A stretch of DNA of 64,000 nucleotides from NCBI RefSeq assembly GCF_003346715.1, contig NZ_QQPQ01000013.1:89751-153750 (forward strand), written 5' to 3'. The notes below the pieces were generated by a model, which searched no databases, was not told where the DNA came from, and saw nothing but the letters and a program-made list of their open reading frames with translations. Origin of the DNA: Oceanispirochaeta sp. M1. GTDB lineage: Bacteria; Spirochaetota; Spirochaetia; DSM-2461. Positions 43,801-53,000 of this stretch are shown piece after piece. Numbering within the stretch: the first letter of the stretch is position 1; the number at the start of each line of letters is the position of its first letter. The position numbers and the translations under genes are program-made.

Positions 43801-44657
43801 AAAAAGAAGATTTTATTAAGGAAATCCCCTCTTATCTGATGATCTTACTCGGCTCGGTCATCATGGCTCTGGGGATAGATATTTTTCTTATACCCAATAA
43901 GATTGCCGCCGGTGGACTCTCGGGGATAGGTACTGTGTTGTTCTATCTTTATAACCTCCCTGTGGGTATGACCGTTCTGGTTATGAATATCCCTTTATTT
44001 CTGGTTTCATGGAAAGTACTGGGGACGTCGTTTGGTGTTAAAACTCTTTTTGCAACCATAGCTCTCTCTCTGGCAATTGACGGACTGGCTTTTATTCCTG
44101 CTGTTACGGATGATCTTTTTCTGTCTGTCCTGTTCGGCGGGGCTCTTGTTGGAGCTGGACTCGGTATAATTTTTAAAAGAGATGCCACAACAGGCGGTAC
44201 AGATCTTGCCGCTGCAATTATTCATAAATATATTCCATTCCTCTCTATCAGCCATCTTCTGCTGATAATTGATGCTATGGTTGTAATAATGGCTGCATTA
44301 GTTTTCAGGCAATATGAACTGGCCCTTTATGCTTCAGTGACAATCTTTATTACAGCACGTGTTATCGATTTTATTGTTGTCGGTATCAATTATACGAAGG
44401 CGGCTTATGTTATTTCACTTCAGTCTGACCGCATCAGCAGCAGACTTCTGACAGAGCTCAGTAGAGGTGTTACAGAGCTTAAAGGACGGGGAATGTATAC
44501 CGGAATGGATCGGCCTGTGCTGATGTGTGTTCTGCGAAGCAGAGATATTCCTCATATGAAAAAAATCGTACAGGAAGAAGACCCTGAGGCTTTTATTTTC
44601 ATTTCCGATGTGCGTGAAGTATTGGGAGAAGGATTCAGTTATGAGCCGGAAAGATAA
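43797..44657 (+). CDS. YitT family membrane protein (DUF161, DUF2179)
   Basis: 286 residues with about five membrane segments in the first 190 (for example YLMILLGSVIMALGIDIFLI and LLGLVFGG-like repeats), then a C-terminal soluble DUF2179 domain with GVTELKGRGMYTGMDRPVLMCV. FKRDATTGGTD lies at about 125-135. Function not established, though related proteins are discussed as regulators or transporters. TTG start, with GGAAGGA upstream, overlapping the DjlA-like stop. Confidence 0.82.
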   Translation: MKKEDFIKEIPSYLMILLGSVIMALGIDIFLIPNKIAAGGLSGIGTVLFYLYNLPVGMTVLVMNIPLFLVSWKVLGTSFGVKTLFATIALSLAIDGLAFIPAVTDDLFLSVLFGGALVGAGLGIIFKRDATTGGTDLAAAIIHKYIPFLSISHLLLIIDAMVVIMAALVFRQYELALYASVTIFITARVIDFIVVGINYTKAAYVISLQSDRISSRLLTELSRGVTELKGRGMYTGMDRPVLMCVLRSRDIPHMKKIVQEEDPEAFIFISDVREVLGEGFSYEPER

Positions 44658-45387
44658 AGTTTTTGAGAGTATTGACCCAGTGGTCAGAGCCTTTGAATTT
44701 AATGAAGGGGTTGCCCATGTTTTTGATGATATGGCCGAGAGAAGTATTCCTCATTATAAAGATGTTCAGGAGATGGTGACAACTCTGGCTCTGACTTTTT
44801 ACCAGGAGGGCAGCCGTATTTATGACCTTGGTTGTTCAACAGGAACTACGGTTGCGTTAATTCTGGAAGGTCTGAAAGAACACGGACTTAGCGATTATTA
44901 TATTAAAGGTATCGATAATTCAGCCCCTATGTGTAAAGAGGCTGTAGAGAAACTTGAAGGTCTTAATTATGATCCTGATAGAATTGTTATACAAGAATCC
45001 GATATCATGGATGAGACCATAGAAGATGCTTCTGTTGTCATTATGAATTATACACTGCAGTTTATAGATCCCTTCCACAGAGAAAAACTGATCCGGAAAA
45101 TCTATCAGGGGCTTAATCATAACGGTATTCTCCTGGTCAGTGATAAGACTCTTCAGTCCCATACAGATATCAGTCGTATTTTTGTAGATAACTATTATAA
45201 CCTGAAGAGGAAAAACGGATACAGTGAGCTTGAGATTGCCCGTAAAAGGGAGGCCCTTGAGAATGTACTGATTCCCTATCCCATCTCCGAAGAAGAGGAC
45301 CTGTTTAAAATCTGCGGATTTGAGGCGGTTGATCTCTTCTATACCTGGTACAATTTTTCCTCATTTATCTGTCTTAAAAAAGGATAA
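44641..45387 (+). CDS. cmoA: Carboxy-S-adenosyl-L-methionine synthase
   Basis: Converts SAM and prephenate into carboxy-SAM, donor for tRNA wobble cmo5U. 248 residues from ATG 44641, with AGAAGGA 7 bases upstream; it overlaps the YitT gene by 17 bases. Signatures: AHVFDDMAERSIPHY, DLGCSTGTT, GIDNSAPM, NYTLQFIDP, KIYQGLNHNG and GYSELEIARKREALENV with the Arg that holds the carboxyl group. Paired with cmoB immediately after. Confidence 0.92.
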   Translation: MSRKDKVFESIDPVVRAFEFNEGVAHVFDDMAERSIPHYKDVQEMVTTLALTFYQEGSRIYDLGCSTGTTVALILEGLKEHGLSDYYIKGIDNSAPMCKEAVEKLEGLNYDPDRIVIQESDIMDETIEDASVVIMNYTLQFIDPFHREKLIRKIYQGLNHNGILLVSDKTLQSHTDISRIFVDNYYNLKRKNGYSELEIARKREALENVLIPYPISEEEDLFKICGFEAVDLFYTWYNFSSFICLKKG

Positions 45388-45391
45388 TCAT

Positions 45392-46390
45392 ATGCATACT
45401 CCCTCAACACCCTCCATGAGCGATGCCTATCTGGCAGATCGTTACTATGATCCCTATCCGGGAGAACTGGATACAGAAGTTCTGGAGCAGAGACGGCGGG
45501 AACAGTCCTCTCTGCTGGATAAACCCTCTGCGCGAGTTTTTCAGACTCCTCTGGAGCAGGTAAAGGAGCGTAGGGGAGATAGTTTTGACTTTAAGGGTGA
45601 TACCATACGCTTTGGAGACGCCGGTATTCTGAATCCTGAGGATCAGGATGCCCTGACTGCTTCATTGAAATCTCTGATTCCCTGGAGAAAAGGCCCCTTT
45701 GAGTATTACGGTACTGAAATAGATTCTGAATGGCGGAGTCATCTTAAATGGGACAGAGTTGCTCCCTGGCTGCCGGATATGAAGAATAAAAAGATCTGCG
45801 ATATCGGTTGTAACAATGAATACTATATGTATCGTATGCTCTCAGAAGATCCCTGGTTTATTCTGGGTGTTGATCCTATGGTCCGTTACTATTTTCATCA
45901 TCAGCTCAATAGAAAATTCCATATGGACCCAAGGGTTAATTTTGACCTTCTCGGTGTAGAGGATCTCGATATTTTTAAAGGGTTTTTTGATGTTGTCTTT
46001 TTTATGGGAATCATATATCACAGACGGAATCCCCTTCAGACGCTTAATACAATCAATAACTGCATGAAGCCCGGCGGAACACTGATTCTTGAATCCAGTG
46101 GAATCCCAGGGGATGATCCCTATTGTCTGTTTCCCGAGGGGCGCTATATGAAAGCTCCAGGTTACTGGTTTTTACCAACTGCTTCAGCCCTTAAGAATAT
46201 GCTGGCCCGCTGCGGATTTCATAAGATAGAGATCTTTGAAAATTTCAAGCTTGAAAATGAAGAGCAGAGACAGACCCCATGGGCTATCTATGAGTCTCTT
46301 GAACACTTTCTTGACCCGGATAATCCCGATAAAACAGTAGAAGGCTATCCCGCACCCGTACGTATTTATATCCGGGCTGTTAAACGCTGA
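45392..46390 (+). CDS. cmoB: tRNA U34 carboxymethyltransferase
   Basis: Uses carboxy-SAM to carboxymethylate 5-hydroxyuridine at tRNA position 34. 332 residues from ATG 45392, AAAAGGA 7 bases upstream, 4 bases after cmoA. Clear segments: SHLKWDRV, DIGCNNEYYMYRM, FFMGIIYHRRNPLQTL, the PTASALKNMLARCGF stretch and DKTVEGYPAP. The SAM-loop differs from the usual GCGNGYHMWRM (Asn and Glu for Gly and Gly). Otherwise complete. Confidence 0.9.
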   Translation: MHTPSTPSMSDAYLADRYYDPYPGELDTEVLEQRRREQSSLLDKPSARVFQTPLEQVKERRGDSFDFKGDTIRFGDAGILNPEDQDALTASLKSLIPWRKGPFEYYGTEIDSEWRSHLKWDRVAPWLPDMKNKKICDIGCNNEYYMYRMLSEDPWFILGVDPMVRYYFHHQLNRKFHMDPRVNFDLLGVEDLDIFKGFFDVVFFMGIIYHRRNPLQTLNTINNCMKPGGTLILESSGIPGDDPYCLFPEGRYMKAPGYWFLPTASALKNMLARCGFHKIEIFENFKLENEEQRQTPWAIYESLEHFLDPDNPDKTVEGYPAPVRIYIRAVKR

Positions 46391-46428
46391 CAGATTTTTG
46401 ATTTTAGCTTATAAAAGAGTGGCGTTAT

Positions 46429-46455
46429 AAAAAAACTGCCCCGCCGAAGCGGGGC
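46429..46455 (-). terminator. Terminator-like hairpin reading leftward
   Basis: GCCCCGC (46438-46444), loop CGAA, GCGGGGC (46449-46455), with a run of seven A on the left, i.e. a T run when read on the minus strand. It lies after cmoB but is oriented for leftward transcription. Confidence 0.6.
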
Positions 46456-46588
46456 AAACCGACTAAATGGAACAACACAGGAGTATTCGTTGGGAGGGGA
46501 ATATTGATCCCATGCCGTCACCATTATAATTTTCGGCAGAATTCTCCTTATATTAAGTAAAAGTTATATGGATAAAGGAAGTGACCCC

Positions 46589-48376
46589 ATGACAGTACAG
46601 GAAAGGCTCAGTGCTCTACGTCGTAGAATGGAAGAAAATAATCTGGATGCCTATGTTGTATTCAGCTCAGATCCCCATGGCAGTGAGTATGTTTCGGACC
46701 ATTGGAGATGCCGCAGCTGGATCACTGGATTTACAGGGAGTGCCGGTATCGCTGTCATCACCAGCGACGAGGCTGGTCTATGGACGGACTTCCGTTATTT
46801 TATTCAGGCTGCCGAAGAGCTGTCGGGGAGCGGTGTCAAGCTTTTCAAGATGAATGAGCCAGATGTACCCTCCTATCTTGAGTGGATCAGCTCCAGTCTG
46901 AAGGAGAATGCTGTAATTGGTATGGACGGTCGAACTTTGACTCTTAAGGAGTGGGAGGCAATGGCTCAGGCATTCGGAGAAAAAAAGATACTCATAGACG
47001 GCAGTGAAGACCTTATCGGTTCTCTCTGGATCGATCGTCCGGATGATTCTCTGGCGAAAGTCTGGTCTCTCAGTGAAGAGGAGTCAGGAGAGAGTACTCT
47101 CTCAAGAATAGAGCGAATCAGAGCTGAACTTAAGAGCCGTAAAATGGATGCTACCCTTATCGCCTCACTGGATGATGTGGCCTGGACCCTTAATGTTCGT
47201 GGTGGAGATGTACCTTATAACCCTGTTGTACAGAGTTTTCTCTACCTCTCACAGGATTCTATTATCTGGTTTGTTGATGGTTCCAAAATCGGTGATGACC
47301 TTAGAAAAGAGATGAACTCCCGGAATGTTGAGATTCGTTCATATGGTTCTGTAAAAGAGCATTTGAGCAGCCTGAGGGATCTCAGCCTCTACTTAAGTCC
47401 CGATCGTATCAATTCTTCCTTGATGTCAGTTCTTTCAGATTCTGTACTTCCATTAAAGGGGGTCGATATCTCAACCAGAATGAAAGCTGAGAAAAACCCT
47501 GTGGAGCAGGAGAGACTCAGGCACTGTATGGAGAAGGATGGAACCGCTGTGGTTCGTTTTATCCGCTGGATCAGAGATGCAGTAGATGAGTCAGGCAGCA
47601 AAGTCACAGAACTTAAGGCAGCCTCTGCGTTACGCGGTTTCAGGGCTGAGCAGGACGGTTTTTTAAGTGAAAGTTTCAGCCCCATTCCCGCTTATAAGGC
47701 TCATGGAGCCATTTGTCATTATGAAGCTGAAGAGATTTCTCAGTTCACCATAGGCAGGGAGAGTCTATTTCTTATCGATTCCGGCGGTCAGTATAAAGAT
47801 GGTACCACCGATATAACGAGGACCCTGAGTATGGGAACTCCCAGTGCGAGAGAGAAGCATGATTACACTCTGGTGCTAAAGGGCCATATTGCTCTATCCA
47901 TAGCTGTATATCCAGAAGGAACCCGGGGATATCAGCTTGATCTTCTTGCCAGACAGCCTCTATGGAATGCCGGCCTTAATTACGGTCATGGTACGGGTCA
48001 CGGAGTAGGGTATATCCTGAATGTTCATGAAGGTCCCCAAAGAATCAGTTCTCATCCCGTGGATGAGGCTCTGAAGCCTGGAATGATCACTTCAAATGAA
48101 CCCGGTATCTATAGAGAAGGTGAGCATGGTATCAGGATTGAGAATCTGATTATGACAGTGCCCTGGAAGGATAATCCCGAAGTTGAGAGCTTTTATGCAT
48201 TTGAGACAATGACACTCTGTCCCTATGAGCAGAAGCTGATTGACCGGTCTCTACTTGATAATGGTGAAAAATCCTGGATTAATGCGTATCATAATGAAGT
48301 TCTGAAGCGTCTCTCTCCATACCTTAATGAAGAAGAAGTTAAATGGCTGAGGGAAGAGTGTGTTGAAATCAGCTAA
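46589..48376 (+). CDS. pepP: Xaa-Pro aminopeptidase (M24B, three-domain)
   Basis: Releases N-terminal residues before proline. About 595 residues. The first two domains are creatinase-like non-catalytic, and the last is M24: YKAHGAICHYE, Asp in DSGGQYKDGTTDITRT (near 403-418), YGHGTGHGVGYILNVHEGP (near 466), GMITSNEPGIY and a late HGIRIENL. These hold all five metal ligands. ATG 46589 is chosen for AAAGGAAG 7 bases upstream; an ATG at 46568 lacks a site. The length fits the eukaryote-like long form. EamA overlaps its stop. Confidence 0.9.
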   Translation: MTVQERLSALRRRMEENNLDAYVVFSSDPHGSEYVSDHWRCRSWITGFTGSAGIAVITSDEAGLWTDFRYFIQAAEELSGSGVKLFKMNEPDVPSYLEWISSSLKENAVIGMDGRTLTLKEWEAMAQAFGEKKILIDGSEDLIGSLWIDRPDDSLAKVWSLSEEESGESTLSRIERIRAELKSRKMDATLIASLDDVAWTLNVRGGDVPYNPVVQSFLYLSQDSIIWFVDGSKIGDDLRKEMNSRNVEIRSYGSVKEHLSSLRDLSLYLSPDRINSSLMSVLSDSVLPLKGVDISTRMKAEKNPVEQERLRHCMEKDGTAVVRFIRWIRDAVDESGSKVTELKAASALRGFRAEQDGFLSESFSPIPAYKAHGAICHYEAEEISQFTIGRESLFLIDSGGQYKDGTTDITRTLSMGTPSAREKHDYTLVLKGHIALSIAVYPEGTRGYQLDLLARQPLWNAGLNYGHGTGHGVGYILNVHEGPQRISSHPVDEALKPGMITSNEPGIYREGEHGIRIENLIMTVPWKDNPEVESFYAFETMTLCPYEQKLIDRSLLDNGEKSWINAYHNEVLKRLSPYLNEEEVKWLREECVEIS

Positions 48377-49289
48377 TTCCAGACTCCTTGCAGTATTTGC
48401 CTGTCTCCTCTGGTCAACCGCATTTCTTGGGGTGAAGATAGGTCTTAGATCCATGCCCCCCATGCTTTTTGCGGGTATCCGTTTCTTTCTTGCCGGCTTA
48501 GCTGTTGCTCTGCTGTATAGAAAACCGGGTAAGCTAAGGCAGATTAGAGAACACTGGAGGCAGCTGCTTCTGGTGGGTATGTTTCAGACTTTTGGCCTAT
48601 ACAGTCTTTTCTTTTATTCCCTGACCCTGATGAGGGCATCAACCGGGGCCATAGTTAATGGAGTAGGCCCCCTCATCGTGGCAGTTACGGCTCATTTCAC
48701 CCTTGCGGGAAGTCGTCTGAACAGAAGGCAGTTCTTTTGTCTTATTCTTGGTGCTGCAGGAGTCGTTCTTGTCTCATTTGCAGGATCTTCAGATCTGCTG
48801 AGTGGTGCTGCATCTGAGCTGAAAGCTGTTCTTATTATGCTGGCCGCTCTTGTTTTCGGAGCTATGGCCAGTGTTCTTGTTGCTAAAAGTCCGGATGATC
48901 TTGATCCATTCCTTCTGAATGCCGGGCAGCTTATGGCGGGTGGGGCAGCTCTTCTGCTTACCGCTGTGCTGAAGGGTGACAGACCCTATGCTGATATTCC
49001 TGTGCAGGAATTCTCTCTGGCCCTGGTCTGGCTGATCTTTGTCAGCGCTGCAGGTTTTTCTATCTGGTATTATCTTCTGAAGGTTCGTAAGGAATCTCTT
49101 TCGCAAATGGCAGTATGGAAATTTCTGATTCCTATCGCCGGAGCTGTTATCAGCTGGGTATTTATGAAGGATGATAATCCCGAGTTACTCTCCATTTCAG
49201 GGATGCTGCTTACAGCCTTATCTATTTATCTTTTCTACCATACTCCGGCAACAACTGTTGAAACTGAAGTTGTCAGGGAGAATGACTGA
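48360..49289 (+). CDS. EamA/DMT family transporter
   Basis: 309 residues, ten membrane segments predicted by eye in two EamA repeats (for example LLWSTAFLGVKIGLRSMPP at the start and AAGFSIWYYLLKVR late). Drug/metabolite superfamily permease; substrate unknown. GTG at 48360 or TTG at 48363, both inside the end of pepP. The NusG-like gene follows with a 1-base overlap. Confidence 0.85.
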   Translation: MLKSANSRLLAVFACLLWSTAFLGVKIGLRSMPPMLFAGIRFFLAGLAVALLYRKPGKLRQIREHWRQLLLVGMFQTFGLYSLFFYSLTLMRASTGAIVNGVGPLIVAVTAHFTLAGSRLNRRQFFCLILGAAGVVLVSFAGSSDLLSGAASELKAVLIMLAALVFGAMASVLVAKSPDDLDPFLLNAGQLMAGGAALLLTAVLKGDRPYADIPVQEFSLALVWLIFVSAAGFSIWYYLLKVRKESLSQMAVWKFLIPIAGAVISWVFMKDDNPELLSISGMLLTALSIYLFYHTPATTVETEVVREND

Positions 49290-49801
49290 TGTCATGCTTT
49301 GTTATACAGGTGAGCAGCTCTAAAGAGCTTGAGTGTCGAACTAAGCTCATGAAAACGGGTGAATTTGAGGAGAAGTCTCTCCTTTTTCCCCGAAGAAAGC
49401 TGCGCCTGCGGAAAAAGGGAGAGTGGTTTGAGAAGAATGAGCCTCTTTTCCCGGGATATCTCTTTCTCAGATGTGATGAGATATCAGCAGGACAGCTGGA
49501 AGCCGTCAGGAATGTATCCGGAATCTTCTCATTTCTCAAGATGGAAGGGCATCCAATGCCTCTGTCAGATGATGAAGAACGGCAATTGAATCATTTCTTA
49601 AAATCTGGAGAAATTGCCGGTTTTTCCAAGGTTGTCTTTGAAGAAGACAAAAGTATCAAGGTTCTCAAGGGTCCTCTCATGGGGCTTGAAGGACAGATTG
49701 TTAAAGTTGATAAAAGAAAAAGCCGTATCAAAGTACGCTTATCTCTCTATAAAGAAGCTTTCCTTGTTGATTTCGGCTTTGATTCTGTAGAAAAAACCTG
49801 A
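49289..49801 (+). CDS. NusG-family antiterminator paralogue (LoaP/RfaH-like)
   Basis: 170 residues. NGN domain (about 1-100) with CFVIQVSSSKELEC at the start and PLFPGYLFLRCD near 52-63, then a KOW motif (KVLKGPLMGLEGQIVKVDKRKSRIKV). It is short, and the family diversifies as specialised elongation factors. The genuine housekeeping NusG would be next to secE and ribosomal genes, which are absent here. Its target operon is not evident; the usual polysaccharide genes are not adjacent. Confidence 0.82.
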   Translation: MSCFVIQVSSSKELECRTKLMKTGEFEEKSLLFPRRKLRLRKKGEWFEKNEPLFPGYLFLRCDEISAGQLEAVRNVSGIFSFLKMEGHPMPLSDDEERQLNHFLKSGEIAGFSKVVFEEDKSIKVLKGPLMGLEGQIVKVDKRKSRIKVRLSLYKEAFLVDFGFDSVEKT

Positions 49802-49916
49802 TTTTCTCTCTTTCCCATAGTTAATTCCCTCCTCATTAGTGATTTTTTTTGTTCATGTATGGTCAATAGAAGTCAATTTTCTCAATTATTTTACCTCCCA
49901 GGTATATATGACCGAC

Positions 49917-49945
49917 TTGACATTCTTTATTTTATTGTATATTTT
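49917..49945 (+). promoter_or_regulatory. Promoter of gltBD
   Basis: Perfect TTGACA (49917-49922), 17 bp, TATTTT (49940-49945). The leader has a small hairpin GGCAA/TTGCC (49952-49956 with 49961-49965) about 8 bases into the transcript and AAAGGAG shortly before the ATG at 50008. Confidence 0.75.
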
Positions 49946-50007
49946 TTTTGTGGCAATGTATTGCCGTAAAACGTTTTTGTGCAATTCGGCTGTAAAGGAG
50001 TAAGTCT

Positions 50008-53000
50008 ATGTTAAAAAAGAGGGGACTCTATGATCCGGCTAATGAACACGATGCCTGCGGTGTCGGTTTTGTAGCCAGAATTGACGGAGAAAGAACCCAT
50101 AAAATTGTTGAAGAGGGTGTACAGATCCTCTGTAACCTGGAACACAGAGGTGCAGTCGGTGGTGATATGAAGACCGGTGACGGAGCCGGAATGCTGCTTC
50201 AGATGCCTCATAAGTTCTTTTCAAGAGTACTTCCTTTTTTACTTCCTGAAGAAGGTACTTACGGTGCGGGGATGATTTTTCTCCCGGCTGATCCCAAACA
50301 GGCTGCCCTTGCCGTTGCTATGACTGAAAGAGTTATTGCCTGGGAGGGTGGAAATCTTCTGGGCTGGAGAGACGTGCCTGTCGATCCTGAATGCCTTGGT
50401 GAACTTGCCAGAAAAGTAATGCCTTCATTCAAGCAGGTTTTTGTATCATTTGAAGGTCATGCAGCGGAACAACTGGAACGTAAACTCTATACATTGAGAA
50501 AATGTCTTGAAAATGCCGCAATAGCAAAGGGCATGGAACTGGATGATTATTATATTCCCTCTCTCTCTTCAAAAACCATTATATACAAGGGAATGTTTGT
50601 AGCTCCTCAGTTTGTAACATTCTATCCCGATCTTGGTGAAGAGGATTTCATATCCGCCATGGCACTGGTTCACCAGAGATACAGTACCAACACTTTTCCC
50701 TCATGGCCTCTTGCCCAGCCATTCCGCTATATTGCTCATAACGGAGAGATTAACACTCTTAGAAGAAATACAAATAATATGAAGGCAAGAGAAACATCTC
50801 TGTCTTCTGAAGAGTTCGGTGATGATCTTAAAAAGATGTATCCCATTGTTCAGTCCAACGGATCTGACTCGGCCGCTTTTGATAATGTCTTTGAACTTCT
50901 CTCCAATGGCGGACGTTCAATGGAGCACTCCATGATGATGATGGTTCCTGAAGCCTTCGGAACCAAATTTCATATTTCAGAAGATAAAAGAAACTTTTTT
51001 GAATATCATGCCGCTATCATGGAGCCCTGGGATGGACCTGCCGCACTGGTTTTTACGGATGGATATAAAATTGGTGCCACCCTGGACAGAAACGGTCTGA
51101 GACCGGGGCGTTATACCATTACCAAGAGCGGTAAGGTTGTTCTTGCATCTGAAGCCGGTGTTATCGATATCGATCCAGAGGATATTCTGGAAAACGGAAG
51201 ACTTGAACCCGGAAAGATGTTTCTGGTTGACCTGAATATGCATAGAGTTATCCGGGATAATGAGATCAAGAGTATCATCTCCCGTCAGAAACCCTACAGA
51301 CGATGGCTCAGTGAACAGAAAATCGAGCTTAAGGGTCTCCATGGAGCAGCCCGGAAAATTAAACATGATTCAGAGACTCTTTTGGAAAGAATGAAGTCCT
51401 TTGGTTACACCTTCGAAGATATACGGAAAGTAATCACTCCCATGGCCAGTAACAGCCAGGAACCTATTGGTTCTATGGGGAATGACAGCCCGCTGGCTGT
51501 TCTCTCTGAGAAACCACAGCTTCTCTATGATTACTTTAAACAGCTTTTTGCGCAGGTAACCAACCCTCCTATCGATCCTTATAGAGAACATCTTGTTATG
51601 TCACTTATGAGTTTTGTAGGAAAAGAGCGCAATCTTCTGAAAGAGACTCCCGAACACTGCCGTCAATTGAAGCTGACTCATCCTGTTCTGACAAATGATG
51701 ATATCAAGAGTCTAAAGTCTGTTGATCTTGATGACTTCAAGGTCTGTACTGTACCCATCCTTTTTGAAATCACCGAGAAAGAGGGGCTGCTGGAAGATGC
51801 AGTTGATAAGCTATGCCTGAACGCAGAGGAGCAGATTGACCAGGGACATTCCCTGATTATCCTCTCGGACAGAGGTGTGGATAAGCGGCATGCGGCAATT
51901 CCAGCACTTCTGGCAATGTCTGCTGTTCATCATTTTCTGGTACGCCGGGGGAAACGTCATCTGGCCGGTCTGATTATCGAATCCGGAGAAGTACGTTCAG
52001 TACACCATTTTGCAACTCTTATCGGATACGGAGCCAGCGGTGTGAATCCCTACCTCGTATTCGAAGCACTCTCTGATCTTAAAGTCAGAGGCTACCTCAA
52101 TGATGAGCTCACATTACCTCAGGCCATTGAACATTATATTACAGCGGTGAAGAAGGGACTTCTCAAGGTTATGTCCAAAATGGGTGTTTCAACCATCAGG
52201 AGTTATAGAGGTTCACAGATTTATGAAGCCATCGGACTTTCAGAGTCTTTTATTGAAAAATACTTTGACGGTACAGCCTCAAGAGTGGGCGGTATTGATA
52301 TTGAAGTTGTTGAGCATGATGTTCTTTCCAGACACAGAAAAGCCTGGAGTGAAAAAGATGTCTACAGTAACCGTCTTGAGGCGGGTGGTGAGTTTTCCAG
52401 TAGAAAGAATGCCGATAAACACCTATTCTCAGCGGAAGCTGTGGTCAATATGCAGAAAGCAGTACGAAACGGAGATTATGAAATCTTCAAGAAATATACT
52501 CAGGGTGTAAACGATATAAGTAAGAACCTGAATACCTTGAGAGGATTGTTTCAGTTCAAACCCGCTAAGTCCGTACCCATAGAAGAAGTTGAAGCCGCTT
52601 CAGAAATCGTGAAACGCTTTGTTTCTTCAGCCATGTCCTTTGGATCAATGAGTAAGGAAGTTCACGAGACCATGGCTATCGCCATGAATGGTCTTGGAGC
52701 CAACAGCAACTCAGGTGAGGGTGGCGAAGATATGGCCCGCTACACTGTAAGGGAAAACGGTGATAATGCCAGAAGTAATATCAAACAAATTGCTTCCGGG
52801 CGTTTCGGTGTAGACAGCCCTTATCTGGCAAACTGTAATGAATTGCAGATCAAGATGGCACAGGGAGCCAAACCCGGCGAGGGTGGGCAGCTTCCCGGTC
52901 ATAAGGTAAATGACGTTGTAGCAAAAGTACGTCACGCAACCCCTGGTGTAATGCTTATCTCACCCCCTCCTCATCATGATATCTACTCTATTGAGGATCT

